Under the pieces are notes generated by a model that saw only the letters and a list, made by a program, of their open reading frames with translations, had not been told where the DNA came from and ran no database searches. Of a DNA stretch of 64,000 nt, positions 36,571 through 50,036 are shown piece by piece. The stretch comes from Puffinus mauretanicus (Eukaryota; Chordata; Aves; Procellariiformes; Procellariidae), in contig JAJKFH010000209.1 of NCBI GenBank assembly GCA_023333565.1, forward strand, positions 1,806,001 to 1,870,000, given 5' to 3'. Position 1 is the stretch's first letter; each line of letters begins with the position of its first letter. The position numbers were made by a program, and so were the translations under genes.

Positions 36571-36690
36571 TGTTTCTACAGTTGAAACAGAAACATAAAG
36601 GAGTTTTTTTCAGTTCCTGTCTTCTACAGACAAATGCTAGAAAAGTAATGAAAATGTTAAAAGGGCGAGAGATACTGTTTTTACTTGCAG

Positions 36691-36732
36691 AAGATGATGA
36701 CTTGCAGAGAGGTGAAATGGGTGCTCTTACAG
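36691..36732 (+). other. Candidate 42-bp internal exon (unconfirmed)
   Basis: 'actgtttttacttgcag' (36674-36690) is a good acceptor and 'cttacag|gtgagg' a good donor (at 36733). The 42-bp interval keeps phase, and a longer plus-strand frame (36516-36749) runs through it reading DDDLQRGEMGALT. No family recognised; chance is quite possible. Confidence 0.18.
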
Positions 36733-38179
36733 GTGAGGTGGAGAAATGAGGCAGCAAGTGAAAAGTTGTTGTGGAGTGGTCAAGTTTTTTTGTTTAAATA
36801 CTGTAGTTCTTGTGAGGAACTTGATTTGACTGAATATGTATGTGTATATATGTAAAAAGCAACTGGCAGAAAAGAGACTACGAAAAAGATGTGGAAGACA
36901 GAATGTTTGCAGCTATAGACTAAAAAACAGTCTTTTTGCCCTTATGTGGCACTATGCACATGTAAAAGTAATTTAAAAAAACATTAATTTGCAATTTCTG
37001 TAATTGTAACTACAAGTTATGAGTAATAGGTGAGTGTACAGGTATTACTATAACAATAATATGCCCAGATCATTTCTTATACCGTGTATTTAAAAAACAA
37101 AACAAAAAAAAAAACCACCAACAAAAAAATCCAAAACAAATCCACACCGATCTTTATGTGATTATTTGGAATGTGATAAAGGTTAGTCCATTAAACAGCA
37201 CATTATGATTTGTTCTGTTAAGAGAATAAACCTGTTGAACTGGAAGAAAGCAAATTTGTTCTTACTTGTTTATGTGATGGAGCTGTCTTAAATTAGTACT
37301 CAATGAAACTCTGCCTTTTAAAGGAATGAATTTGCTGATGAAAAATGATGTGTGTTTGTTTCCGCTATGCCGTGTTAACTTTATGGGTTAAATTAATCTC
37401 TTAGAATAGCAGCAAGCCATGGTTAGAAGAAACATTTTTTCTCCTCTATTTTGGAAAATGCCAAATGCCGCAGTGCTACTTGGGGATCTACAATGGTAGT
37501 TCATGTAGTTAAAATCATAATACTAGAATCAGTTGTTAGATTGTTTTGGTTTTAATTAGAAATAATTTACCCTCTTTTTGAAAAAGAATTCTGTCCTTTT
37601 TGTAAAGAACAAGTACCATGTTGCTGGTTTTCTCATGTCCTACCCCTTGTGTGTGTGCACGCAGTTTTTCTTGTTTAGCATTGAAGCCTGGAGCATAACA
37701 TCACGTGTTAAATAGTCTCCAATGTGAACAGCGACATTTTGCATATTTTTTTGTAGTATCAGTTTAAATGATTACACAGAATACAGGACTGTAGACAAAT
37801 AGGTCTTATTTTACTTAATTTATTTTGCAACGAATCAAGATGTAAGGGAAATATGAGTGTGCGGGTTCTCCTAACTATGTCTGTGAAACCCCAGTGACGG
37901 CACTGGGTTGCTATCAGTGGGATTGCAGAGGTGTAATTTGAGTATACTTAAGAAGTTGAATAGATGAAGCCAATAATGTCCCAGTGGTCCTTTGAATTTG
38001 GCCCCATGAAATTAATTTCCACCTCAGCTTGTACACAGAATAAATTAATTCATACAGACCCAGTACTGCTCTTCTATAATCTGTGTAATTGCTTGTTTAT
38101 TCCAGCACCTGGTAGGTCTCTTTATCTCTGAACTTTTGTGCTCTGCAATATTAGCTTGTCTGAGGCTGTAAAATTAAAA
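36733..38179. other. Noncoding DNA with A/C-rich tract
   Basis: The A/C-rich tract is at 37091-37140. No gene or interspersed repeat recognised. Confidence 0.5.
37091..37140 (+). repeat. A/C-rich low-complexity tract
   Basis: A-runs separated by single or paired C, nearly free of G and T. Confidence 0.85.
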
Positions 38180-38520
38180 GTTACTTAAGGATTTTATTGA
38201 GCTGAAGCGATTGTGTTTTCCAGCCATAGAGGGTTTGTTTACTTAGCAGTGATTCAACCCCACCCAGTTGTCAGGCCAGCCCAAGCTGTTATCACACAAT
38301 AGGACTTGGTGTTTGACCATAACTGCACGTCTCGCTCAACAGGCAATCAGCATTTTAATTAGTGATTAAAGGAAAGTCATTGTACTCTAGCTGCTTTATC
38401 ACAATAGCCTAATAATTTTGTGTTGAATAAATAGATAATGCAAAAGGGAAACCTCCCCTCATAATGTTGTTGTCATTAAGGGCTCTTTTACTCATTTGTG
38501 TATGTATTAAAACACACATG
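38180..38520. promoter_or_regulatory. Candidate conserved noncoding element / enhancer
   Basis: Non-repetitive block with clustered factor-type motifs: a forkhead-like TGTTTAC (38236-38242), a homeodomain TAATTA (38356-38361) followed by 'gtgattaaagg', and further AT-core sites. There is no coding frame. Such blocks in gene-poor vertebrate DNA are often developmental enhancers. This is inference from composition and motifs only. Confidence 0.25.
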
Positions 38521-41014
38521 ACATGAATAGAGGTAATTATAATTACTACAGGTTTTTTGGCAGATTAGCTGACATTTTTTTCATTGTAAACCTTTTCCTT
38601 TATAATGCCACTCCAAAATGAATGCAGTATTTAAAAGTTCAGATAAAGGTAAGTAGTGGTGGCTCCGGCTCACCAAGGTGTGTGGATATGAATGATTGAT
38701 TTGCTGGGTGCATCACTGGAATTGGGTAACTTGCATCATGACTGTGATGTACTGTGTAATTGATGCAAGCCCCTTCATAGCATTCTGAGATTGAAATCAA
38801 TATTTATTTGGAGTGCAACAAATGTAATAAGCTGCATTTCTTCGGAAAGCATTGGTCTAGCTCCATTTCTAGTTCAGTTTTGTAGAAGATCATTCAGAAG
38901 CAACTGATACATGTTTTGGTGTAGTTAAAGAATTAGTTAAGAGGATACAAACAAGATACAGAGAACAATCCAGTCTGAAGCTGTGAGTGCACAGAGTTAA
39001 CATTCTTTCTATTATGAAAGAATTGACACTTTATTCATAATTTTGTTTATTAACTACTACAAGTATTCTTCATCTGTATATCACATAGATGGGAATTGTG
39101 TGTCACTAAACTTCGCTATGCTTTTATCTATACTAACAGTGAATGTCAGTTACTAAAACATGTAGTAGTTTGGAGACAATTAAGAAAATCTTGCCTTCTA
39201 TGTTCCCAAGAGATAGATTTTTCTCAAAGTAAACAGGTTATTGCAAAACTATAGTGCTGTAAATACAAAATTTTATTTATTTACAGCAAGGATGCACCTT
39301 TGATGCTTGGGAAGACTTGGTATGAGGGTTTTCTGTTTCTTTGTTTTTTCTTTTGCATAAAAGCACTCTAACTTGTAATGAATTCAACCATTTCTAACTT
39401 AGAAATTATAGGGCATGGTAGCTAAAGGGACACCGTCAAATGTATTATTTTGGGTACTTTGCAAAGGATTTATACACCCAGTTTTGATTACTTAGAACAG
39501 GGAGTTTCGAGTGCAGTGCTGATTGTCATCAATGCTTGCTTTGCTAAGCTGTTATGTTCAGGTATTAAGGTTCAGAGAGCTGTGAGGGCAGGGACTTTTT
39601 GCAGTCCCATTGCTTCACGATTTGCTTTTGAAGCATTACAGCTCTTCTTTTTAAGAGTCAACACCCACTCCATGCTTTCTAGATACACCCTTAGTAATCC
39701 TCTCTGCTGGCAACTTTGGCATGTTGAAACAACAAGCTCACCCACACCTGACTTGATAAAAGGAGCTCTGAAATAGATGCAGTGGTAATTTGCCACTAGA
39801 TTTTTAGAAGTGATGTTAAACCATTTTGTGTGTTATGTGCTTGAAGGTATCAGAAGTATTATGTGAACCATGTAAGGGACAGCTTCCATGCACAGGTTTT
39901 TGTGCCTTTTTTTTTTTTTTGGCAAAGGTGTTGTTCCTTCCCCACCCCGCTCCTGCCTCCCATAACAGGAGAAGTGCACAGAGACATTTATACTTTTTTG
40001 GTGCTGAAATAAGAGTTAACTGCTATTGAATTTTTTTTTTTCCAAAGGTGATTGTTAGTGGGACTGTGAGGCCTGAATTACTAACACATATGTTGCTTTA
40101 GAGGCTTTTTGAAGAACCCATGCAAATACCTTAAATGCTCGGAGCAGAGGGGAAATTAAATATTTGATGTAAAGACTGCATGGCCAGCATGAGGGATGTG
40201 AACAGTAGTGGAGACAGACCAGACACACAAATTCTAGTTAGACTGGAGATGGAAAGGGAGGTTGTTAACTCCACCTGTATAGATTTAGAAATGTTGGCTT
40301 TCATTTACAGACTCTTTTTCTTTCAGTAACTGGAAGTCTTTCAAAACTTCCCTTCAGTAGGGAGAGAACCTAGACTGCCTCCCTGTTTTGTTCCATGGTA
40401 ACATACAAATTTAATTCATGTGTAAATAAATAATACGCTATGAGTTGTGCTTTATTCTGTGTAGTAGGATTTTTCAGGGAACAAAAAAAGTTCAACAAAT
40501 CTGAGTTTTTTTTTTTTTTAACCTGCTTGTCTTTGAAACTTAAATAACACTTTAAATGTATTTGTAAAATGTAGCTTAATGGGAAAAACATATATGGAAT
40601 AGATGAGGTATCAGTGCTAAAAGTTCCTGAGCCATAATCCCTCTTCCTCATAGGTTTGTATTCCCAACAACTGAATTATCTTGGTAAATGTCAAGTCCAC
40701 ATGTAGGCTGCTCCTATAATTACAGTACTGTTGAAATTTTACATCCATATAACCGTATCTAACCATATTCATGAGGTAAGTCACATAGCATATTGAGTGA
40801 TTGGTAGTTCACATAACAATGCCTTACAGCTGTCCAATATAGAAAATTTTGGGTAAAAATCTGAGCCTCAGTTGTCAGTTCTAACAAAACCAGATCAATC
40901 AAAAGATAACGGCTTTACAGCTACAGACATCAGCTCATGTATGGAAGTATGCACATCCTAACCCAAACTCTTATTTTGCTTCTTCCACATATCTTCCTCT
41001 CTGTTCTGTGTCAG
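38521..41014. other. Noncoding DNA, no firm feature
   Basis: The 108-codon plus-strand frame at 39450-39776 has a 74-codon frame opposite and no recognisable domain. Poly-T runs lie at about 39908-39920 and 40507-40519. Confidence 0.5.
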
Positions 41015-41105
41015 GTTTGACCAGAAGTCGGCAGGAGTGCCAGTGCCAGAGAGCTCTCAGCTGCTGGGCTGCCAGCCTCCAAGGTGGCCACCAAATCTTC
41101 TGTGA
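41015..41105 (+). other. Candidate exon in a GC-rich patch (unconfirmed)
   Basis: A 30-bp pyrimidine-rich run ending 'ctgttctgtgtcag' (41001-41014) precedes a GC-rich patch unlike its AT-rich surroundings. One frame stays open for 29 codons from 41016 to a TGA at 41103-41105 (begins FDQKSAGVPVPESSQLLG). It could be a last coding exon, a noncoding-RNA exon or chance. No family recognised. Confidence 0.2.
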
Positions 41106-43717
41106 TCTGGTCTCTATCAAAGCTATGGACCATCATTGACAAGAAGCAATCTGGAGGTTTCAGAAAAAGATCTGCCCATGGTAGTCATTTCAGTTGTAAA
41201 TGTTAGGAGGTCAAAAACATTTTGGGGGAGCTGAGACACAATGTTAGCATTGCTCTTGAATTCAAAGGTGGCCTCTGACATCACTTTTGGAACTTATCTT
41301 TCTTTCAGTACAAAGTGCTAGCTGATCTCCACACTCACCCACCCCCACCTCCCCTTATGTATTATATTTTAGTCTGGTTTTTAAGTTAGCTGTACTTTTC
41401 CAGATTGCTAGTGAAAATGTTTCTCTGCCTTCTGCTGCTGGGGATGTTAGTGTTGCCAGCTGTTTAAAACTGTATCCTCTTGTACTTGTTGCAGAGCAAT
41501 GCTCTCTGAGACATAATCAATTTATATGCATTTGGAGTGACAGATGAGTTAAGGCATTTTTAATGAGAGAGTTCACAGGGAGAATGATGTTGGCCCATTT
41601 TGGTACAATGGCAAATCTCCCTTTCTTGCTGGAAAAAGAACTGGAAGAATAGAAAAAAATACTTCAAGTTCTATACAGAAGGACAAAACCAGACTTGAAG
41701 TCAGTCTTAATAATTTTATGCATGCTACCCGACTTATTTCTGTTCTTCTCGCACACTATAGAAAAAATCCCAAGAACAGAGAAGTCAAGTCTTTTGCGAA
41801 CGACACTCATAAACGTGAAGTGCAGTCATGTGTCAGGCTTTTACATTGACCTTGTTAGTGAAACAGTGATGGGTGGAGTTTTTTCCCCGTGTAGTAACAG
41901 GAGTGAGTTACTGTAGTCACTACTACCACTGTAAAAGTGTAATTCTAAAATATATTATACCAAACAGTACCAAAACTATGTGGTGCTACTGTGATTCCTG
42001 TAGTATTTGTGATAGCAATTGGGTGCTCTGTTGTGCCTGGATCCATCAGCTGTGCTGTGTCTCTGTCTTCTCAGTCTTGCCTTTAGCTGGAGGAATGCCC
42101 TGTGGGTGGAGTGGGTCAGGAGGGAAATGAGTAAGGGAAGAGCACTGCAGGGAGAGGTGGGCCTTTATTCCAAACTAGGACAGACCTGTGGATGTAGATA
42201 ACACTGAGAACATAGATCCTATATGCTTAAGAGTGAGAGACAAGGAGGTTGGGGAAGGAAATGGGGGCTATATTTTTGTGCTGTGCACCTCCATGATGAA
42301 GACCCCCAGGCACAGATCCTGTATAGGTGATGCACAGGTCACCATTCCGGAACAACCAGATTGAGGGCTGGAAAGTTGAAGGGTGAAAGATCCCTGCTAG
42401 GATGTGCGGTCCCCTGAATTTCCACTGACTTTTTTCCTCAGCCCAGTAAATTATCGTCTGACCACTATTCTTTTCAGTTAGTAGTTCATTTTCATATTGC
42501 TTAAAGGCTAAGAAATATCTCTGTGCTGCAGAAAGCAACTGCACATCTGGGAGAGGTTTTAGTGTTGGTGGATTTACTTGCAGTCCAAGGCTCAGTTATC
42601 TCCCTCATGAACAGTGTGACAAGCTTGTTTTTTAAAGAAAAAAATAAAGTTGGTATGAAGCTTGGCATGATATTTGCAATGACCGTTAGCATTACATTTT
42701 GATGTAATGAGCAACTTCTCCTGTAACACTGCAAATAAAGCAAAGTCCTCTCTACTATCATCATTAATAGTATACCAGCTGTATTATATAATATGTTATA
42801 TGTGTATAATCAATACCTGTGAGAGCAAGATGGGCACTACATCATGAAGCTTTGCTAACAATGGAATTGCTAAACCAGTCGTTTAGATAGGTTTTCCAAT
42901 AACTGTTTTGTACCTTTAATACTGTAATCACTTCTGGCAGATGTAAATATGACTCTTACGCTCTTTATAATACTATTAAACTAATTTTAGAGGTAACTTG
43001 TATCATGGTAGGTTTTAGCATCATGAGTCAAATGTCACTCTCCATTCCTATCTGCTGGATGACATGTGTGTAGAGGGGAGGTTTGTTTCGTCTTTTTTTT
43101 TTTCTTCTTTTTTTTTTTTTTTAAAATCATTTATATGTGACTTAGATGTTCCTTAATTGGTGACCTACTTCCTCTGCAAATATCAGAGAAGAGCAGGCTT
43201 GTAGACTCCTGTTGTCCCTCCTTCCTGTTCTGGTCTTTTGTAATGTTGTTCCTCCTGTTGTGTATTCCTGCTGAGATTAAACGTAGTGGCAATATGCCAA
43301 TCCATCTTGGAGAAACTGCCAGTTTGGGAGTGGGATGTTTTTTGTGATGTGGTCCATGGCCTTCCTTCTTAAATAGTAAATAGATAACTCCTAACTAGCT
43401 GACTTGGCTAGTTCATGCTGAGTTCTAGATCTTATTTCTATTATATAGTTGTACCATCCTGGTTGGTAGTGGCTTGGCTTGCTGTGAGGCAAGGGGATCA
43501 GTTTTCTTCAGCCTCTTAGTCAGTTTTTATGATTTCTCTTTTTCTAGTGTATGAACACATGGACAGAAAACCCATTATATTTTTGACACTGTAAGAAGGT
43601 AGCTGCAGAAATTTTTGCAGTTAACGGAATAAGATCTTGAGAACACTTAAATTATGGAAATGTTACAGTGTTTTTTTTAATAGGCAGCACTGTTGATGTC
43701 AAGTTACAAGGCAGTGT
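41106..43717. other. Noncoding DNA with long pyrimidine tract
   Basis: A T/C tract of about 33 bp lies at 43091-43123. The frame at 42227-42544 (minus, 105 codons) has no recognisable motif. Confidence 0.5.
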
Positions 43718-43963
43718 ATAGAATCATAGAATCGTTAAGGTTGGAAAAGACCTCTAAGATCATTGTGTCCAACCGTCAACCCAACACACCATGCCCACTA
43801 AACCATGTCCCTAAGGGCCTCATCTACACGTCTTTTAAATACTTCCAGGGATGGTGACTCAACCACTTCCCTGGGCAGCCTGTTCCAAGGCCTGACCACT
43901 CTTTCAGTAAAGAAATTTCTCCTAATGTCCAATCTAAACCTCCCTTGGCTCAACTTGAGGCCA
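43718..43963 (-). mobile_element. CR1 LINE, 3' end only
   Basis: Starts with the CR1 3'-terminal octamer repeat in antisense ('atagaatcatagaatcg') and the 'ggttggaaaagacctctaag' block. It then continues through the antisense ORF2 C-terminus ('cctgttccaaggcctgacca') and breaks off after 'caacttgaggccatg'. About 245 bp. The plus-strand frame at 43805-44077 is an antisense shadow. Confidence 0.95.
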
Positions 43964-45204
43964 TGCACAGTATATTTCCATGCACAGTATTTTGTAGCAA
44001 TCTGTATATATTGGCTGTTCAGAATCCCTTTGCAAACTTGTAGATTCCCAGTAGTCCTTTCCCACTGTAGTCATTAATGCAGCCACTACTTATCCCTGGT
44101 GCTATTATCCAGAATTATCACCAGTTAGTAAACATGTTATCCTCCTAAGCTAAACTTTAACAATGTATGTTTTATTAATAAAAATAGACCTATAAATGGT
44201 ATAAAATATATAAGCTAGTTATAGATCTATTAATAATATATAATACATTAATATGTAATTTATTTTTTTAACATTAACAGAAGTGTTCCTAGCCACTTGT
44301 CATAGAAAAATGTTATTCTCCAGCTTTAGGTTATTACTATTCTCATAAAAGTCAGAGGACCTACTTGGAAATGAGGATCCTCTCTATAAAATGTATAAAC
44401 CACAACAGGAAAATATAGTCATATATTCTAATGGAGCTGACATGATGCTAGTTAGTACTTCATATCAGAAGGCCTCCTCCTAGACCTAAAGCATAGACAC
44501 AAATTAGTTTTACAACTAAATGTTTACGATATACAAAACAAAGTTGTGTTGTTTTGGTTTTTAAAGTGTACATCTGAACAATTTACTATATTTATATTTT
44601 TATTTTAGTGAGTTTGAGATTTTTTACTTAGGTTCTGTCCACTTGCTTTGGGCTGAACCAAAGCCTGCGGTGGAGGGGTTCCTTTTATTAGATTTTAAGT
44701 ATGTCGTCACTCTGGCTTCTCTGAAAATGCATTTGTTGTTCCTTAAATCCAGCAGTCACTGTTAAAGTTCCTTCATTTGCAGTTTGCATTTTTTGACATG
44801 TTGCAAATCCAGTAAGGTCTTATGACATGCATTCTGCACAAACTTCTTCGGCATTTATTTTCAGATCTGAATTACCACTCTTCTATAAAATATATTGTAT
44901 CTGTGTATCTCTAATTCTCTAGTTTGTCATTTTACATACAGGGAGGTTTCGTGTTATGAACACTCTGGCTGGGATAACACTTTCAAGATTTCTTAATGAT
45001 TATTGTATTGTAAACTGTCAAATGGCATTATTTTTGGCAGGCAATAATGCAACTGTCTTTCTGATTAAGTTTTATAATTTTTTCCTGAGCATAGAGTTCA
45101 TTTATATGGGAACTAGAACTGAAAGAGTGGAGTTTGTTACTCAGTTATTTTGATGCAAGTCTGCATGTTGACAGTCTTACCTGGTGTGAGAATAGGCTGA
45201 GTCC
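43964..45204. other. AT-rich noncoding DNA, no feature seen
   Basis: Very AT-rich around 44160-44280. No ORF with a motif and no repeat family recognised. Confidence 0.5.
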
Positions 45205-45455
45205 AGCTTGGTTGGTTTTTGGTTCTTGTGGTGGTTTGATTGGTTGGTTTTGGAGTTTTTTGTTGTGTGGGGGTGTTTGGTTGGTTTTTTTGGGGGGGGT
45301 GGGGTGGGTAGGGGTGGTGGTGGTGCATTTTTTTTTTTTTTGTTGTTGGTTAGTTTGTTTGTTAGTTTGTTTTTGTGTTGGGGTGGTTTTGGGATTGTGG
45401 GTTCTTGATTGTGTGTTGGTTTTTTTTTGTTTTGTTTTGTTTTGATTGTTTTGAT
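45205..45455 (+). repeat. 250-bp G/T-rich tract
   Basis: Nearly all G and T on the plus strand, in patterns of GGTTGGTTTT and GTTTGTTAGTTTG. It produces spurious long frames on both strands (45134-45498). It contains a G-quadruplex motif and ends with a TTTTG repeat. Confidence 0.9.
45292..45325 (+). repeat. G-quadruplex motif
   Basis: G8-T-G4-T-G3-TA-G4 followed by three GGT units: four or more G-runs with 1-2 nt loops. Confidence 0.85.
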
Positions 45456-48400
45456 GTTGTTTCAGCTCCAGGTTAGAGATACAGGAAAAGCTCTTCAAAG
45501 AACTTTTAATTCGCAGTATGTTTCCAATGACAAGTGCACAGTGTCATTTTTGGAGCCAAATTACGGGCGTTTGTGGAATAGATGGTGGGTCCACTTCCTT
45601 GAGCTGGTTTCACGAATATATTTTGATGCAGCAATATTTTATTCAGGTGGTTGGTGTTTTCTCTTTCACTATCAGAACAGACTGACCACACAGCAAAGCA
45701 GGGAGCTGCACAGTGTTGGTGGGAAAACAGTGCAGCAGGGAGAAATGAAAAAGTCATCTATACGTTGAGTAGTCACTGCGTGTGCATGTGGGCATTGCAT
45801 GGTTGACTTGCTAGACATCTTTCATATAGAACTTGTCATTTGTTATAACCCATTTTTTGGTTCTTGTAATGTGCTGTATTACAAATACAGCATTGCTGTA
45901 GGCCCTCTTAAAGCTGTGCCAACCTTGTGCCAACTGTGCCGTCTCTTCAAGTAGTCTTAGCTGTCTTTGTGAGTTATATACCCTTTCAAGCATGCTTGAT
46001 AAATGACAGTCTGAAATGGTGTTTGTACTGCAGCTTAAAAATATGCATATTGTAAAGCTATTCAGAAGTAAGGAGTTGAACCTGCACATTGGGTTTCAGC
46101 CATTCAACCAAAGACAGAAAGATGACTGAATTCATTCTTAAATTTTATTGATCTAAATTTAATGGTGAGCACAATCACACTCTGTGGTGATTGTTTTCAG
46201 TGCTGCTTTATTAAGTTATGTAATGGCAAGAGTTCAAACTCCAGAGATTGTTGAAATGGTAGATTTGGAGACTTCGTTAGAATGCTTGTCAGTAACGAGT
46301 ATATGGGTTTTCAAAGTGCAGAGATTTTTACCTAGATACCGCTGCAGCTTGTGATTTTTATTTAAATAGTTTGGAGGTTTTAGACTTAATACCCTGCTTT
46401 TTAAAAATGTTTTAAAATCTTGTTTTATTCCCCAAAGATTTGTTTTCTGCTGTTGCGATTAGATGATGACAGCTAGCTGGCTTTTAAAATTGATCAGGAA
46501 GTATTCTGGCAGTCATTCAGTGTTGTAATAGCACTTTAATGGATATGAGCTATTCACCCAGATCAGACTCAATGTCAAAACAGGCGAAAATACAGCTGTC
46601 ACTCTGGACAAGAAGTTACACATATGCAAGCAGCTGCTAATAATACTGGAAAGGAAGCCTTATAATAATGCTTTAAAGGTGCGTGCATGTATATGCATAC
46701 ATACTGCTTCTACGTGTGTAGATGCCTCATAACAAACATGCTAGAGACATTATTTTCTGGCCATGGATGGGCTTAGGAAAAAAGTGAAACATATGCTCTG
46801 ACCTGTGAGGAAGTTGTCATAAGGTCATTATGTGCTGGTAGGCTCCCAGTTTTTTTGAAGTAAGAAGCTCTGAATGATGTGTTGCTAGGACTGTGGTGTA
46901 AGTTATCCTTTAACAAAATTATGAGTTCGTTGTGAGTCCTTATTTAATGCATGTGTTGTGCTGTTGGTTTCAGTGGAACTTTGACCATGCATATAGATCA
47001 AGAATATGGCTATAGAAATGCAGTGGCTTTTTAAAAGGCAATTTTCTGTCAGAAAATTTAATAAGAGTATCTTTATGCTCATATATATATATATGTATGT
47101 TAGAATCTCATTTTTTGTCAGGGTACTTTGCTCTCCTTTGTGTGAGTCCTAGGGTTTAAACTGGTCACATATATGGTTTATTTTAAGTCTCTTCGATGTC
47201 AGAGAGGTACTTGGATAATCTTCATGTGGACAAAAGCATTCACGCTTTCCTACTGTGAAAAGCATATGTAGTTATACATAGATAGAGTTGACGTTTGATA
47301 TAAACGAAAACTGTGATTTCTAGGGATGGTATGTTTTCTTCCCTATTTGGAATTTTAGGATGGAGATAAGTAAATGTAGAGTACAGAAATGCTTTGCTGT
47401 TTAGCTAAATAATGCTCAAGAAAGTTAAGAAGCAGTGAGATTGGGGAATGCCTTGTACCCCTTTTTAAAATACAGTAGCACATCTCTTGCCTAATGCAGG
47501 CTATTGCCAAAGCTAATTGGATAGTGTACAGATGATGGTTATGTCCTTGCTTCATTTTTTTCTACTCTTGCTTGCATTAATGAGTCTGGTGGGTTAATTT
47601 TGTCTTTTTAAGGGATTTTTTTTTCCATAGAGTTTCAGCTTGATGTATTTCCCAATGTTAAAAATATATGAGAATTGGGATATGCAAATCTACAAGAACT
47701 GCAGGATGTCCTCTGAGTATATTAAATATGTTTACATAACTCCCTAAGCTAAAGGGACAAATTCAGATGTTACAGGAGAGTATTTTGAGAAGGCCGTAAA
47801 ATAGTAAGTCACTTATATTGTACTTGTATATAAATGTATATAAAAGATTCTGTAATGAAGTTTGAGAGTTTAAAATAATAATTAATATATATATATACAC
47901 ACACACATATAATTATATTCCTGAGCTTTCTCTTTTTCAGACACACACTAAACCTACACACACCAAACTGCATTCAGCAAGTGTGGGGAGGATAAAATTG
48001 GCTAAAAACTTGAGGATTAGCTCTCCTTTTTTGTGGCTCAGAGGCATAGTAAGGACTCTGAACAGGACAGCGAAGCAGCCCGTGCTAAAATGAGAAGTCG
48101 TCTGCCCGGGCTGAGACATCCAAGACAGGGCTGTCCTTGGGGACAGCAAGTAGAGGAATGCGTGTCACCTCAGATCATTGAAGCACTGAGAGAAGGAGGA
48201 GTGGGACTGGCCCATATGCAGTTCTTGTTGGCTGAAGCACTTCTGCGTTTTGTGTCATTTCTAATCTACAGTGAAAATAAAAGTAAGCATTAGATAGTGC
48301 TACATGTCACATGCGTATCAGGAGTATGCACTTAATAGACTCACTTCTGTTCCTCTTTAGACATGTAGGTCTGTATTAAACTCGAAATTGTACCTATATA

Positions 48401-49986
48401 AATGGAGTAAGGTCATGTTCTGTATAAGCAAATCTGTATCGTGTTGCTTGCTATATATCTGAAAGCTAGGTATCTGTTGCATCCTTTTGTAATCTTTTCC
48501 TGGAAAAGGGAGTTATTTGCAAGCTCATGTATTCCTCCTGGATGGCTGGATTTTCAGAAGATGCTGAGTTTTTAAGTCTTTACAAAGTACAGTTCAGGAA
48601 TTGTATTGTTTTGGCTATTTAAAATAGGAATCTCTTCGCTCTAGCAAAATTTTTGAAGAGAAAATGAGCAGTATAGTGTTTACTCACAGATGCTTACTGA
48701 GGATTACTTATTGTTTGGTTTTTGTTTTTGAAGTCAAACTGAATCAAGAGAAAAATTCTCTTTAAAACACTAACTAGAAAGAATGTTTTTCTACCTGCAA
48801 ATTATCTCTTCCCCCCCCAATGGTGTCTCCCCCTCCAAAAATGAAAATTTACTTCTTCGAACAATAATGTGTGATGTTCCTAATGCTCCTTTTCTTTTAT
48901 GCTGTCTTGCTACTCTGTGAAAGATTTACAGTGCCTATAACAGCTGAGCACATTGAGAAGAAAATACACACCTCTGCACTCCTTTGACTTACAGGCTTTT
49001 AGAACTGGTTCCCACCATGGTAACCACATATGGCTGTGGAATCAGGATCATGGCAGACTTGCAGCACAGGCATCTAATGACTTGCTGTGCCTGGTATAAA
49101 TTGCTCAAACAGCATCCTTCCAGGTTTTCCTCTCAAGGGAGCAAATGCTTTAAAGGATGACCTTCCTCTGCCCCAGCACGTCAACCTGGAAAGTTTCTAT
49201 TTGCTATTGAATTCTTGACAAGTAATAGGCAGTACTTAAACCTACTTAGGACATAAAATGTGAAAGATATGCTGGTTTTTCTTTAAACCAGCATTGTTTT
49301 CTTTAATATCACATTAAAAGTATGTTGTTTGCATTTCAGATTTTTCTTTGCTTTTTGTTTCTTGTGCCAAGGCATCCAAAAAGGCGCATTTTGTTTTTAA
49401 ATGCCTCTTCTAAAACTAGAAGACTTAAAATATCTTTTCAAACCCATTGTTCTGAACCTTCTCATCCTTGAATTACACAACAGTAAAGTGTTCATTGCCT
49501 CAGAACTGGAAGGACTAATAGTACCCTCTATGCTTTCAATAAATGACAATACTAAAAATATTCATTATCTTGCTGTCCTTTTTCTGAAACATCAAATCTA
49601 TGAGTGTTTTGCTCTAACAGAAAGCCAGTTCATTTTAAGTCGTCATTAAGCAAGCAGACAGCAATTGCAGCATTGTCTTTGTGATCAGTTGTTCTGATAC
49701 CGATTATGAACTGAGTCTTGCTACTTGCACTCAGTGGAAATCCCAGAAGTTTGTTCATAATTTCTAATTTTGCACTAAGAAGAACAATTATTGTTCAGAT
49801 TCAGGGGAAGAAATGTTATTAGAAACCAGAAAGAATCCATATCAGTTGTCCTCCTTTTTTAAACTGAGAAAAATAATGTGCAATTATGGCTAATTACATA
49901 TAATCCTTAGTAATCCTCTACAGAAAGTACAAACTGTCAGGCCACACAGTTCTTTTCAGGACTTGAGTTGCTTACATTTGAATCTG
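45456..49986. other. Noncoding DNA with AT and AC microsatellites
   Basis: Alternating AT lies at about 47081-47093 and AT-then-AC at about 47886-47910. The plus-strand frame at 45409-45768 begins in the G/T tract and continues into unique sequence without a recognised domain. The frame at 48033-48293 (86 codons) likewise. No gene recognised. Confidence 0.5.
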
Positions 49987-50036
49987 AGGGGGTTTTTTTG
50001 GTGGGTGTTTTTTGTGGGTTTTTTTGTGTTTTTTTA
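49987..50036 (+). repeat. G/T-rich low-complexity tract
   Basis: T-runs alternating with G-runs, free of A and C over about 50 bp. Confidence 0.85.

Noticed and set aside
43805..44077. 90-codon plus-strand frame
   Set aside because: Antisense shadow of the CR1 3' end at 43718-43963.
45134..45498. Overlapping 100-117-codon frames on both strands, some Trp/Val/Phe-rich, some Thr/Pro/Gln/Lys-rich
   Set aside because: Produced by the G/T-rich low-complexity tract, which lacks stop codons by composition.
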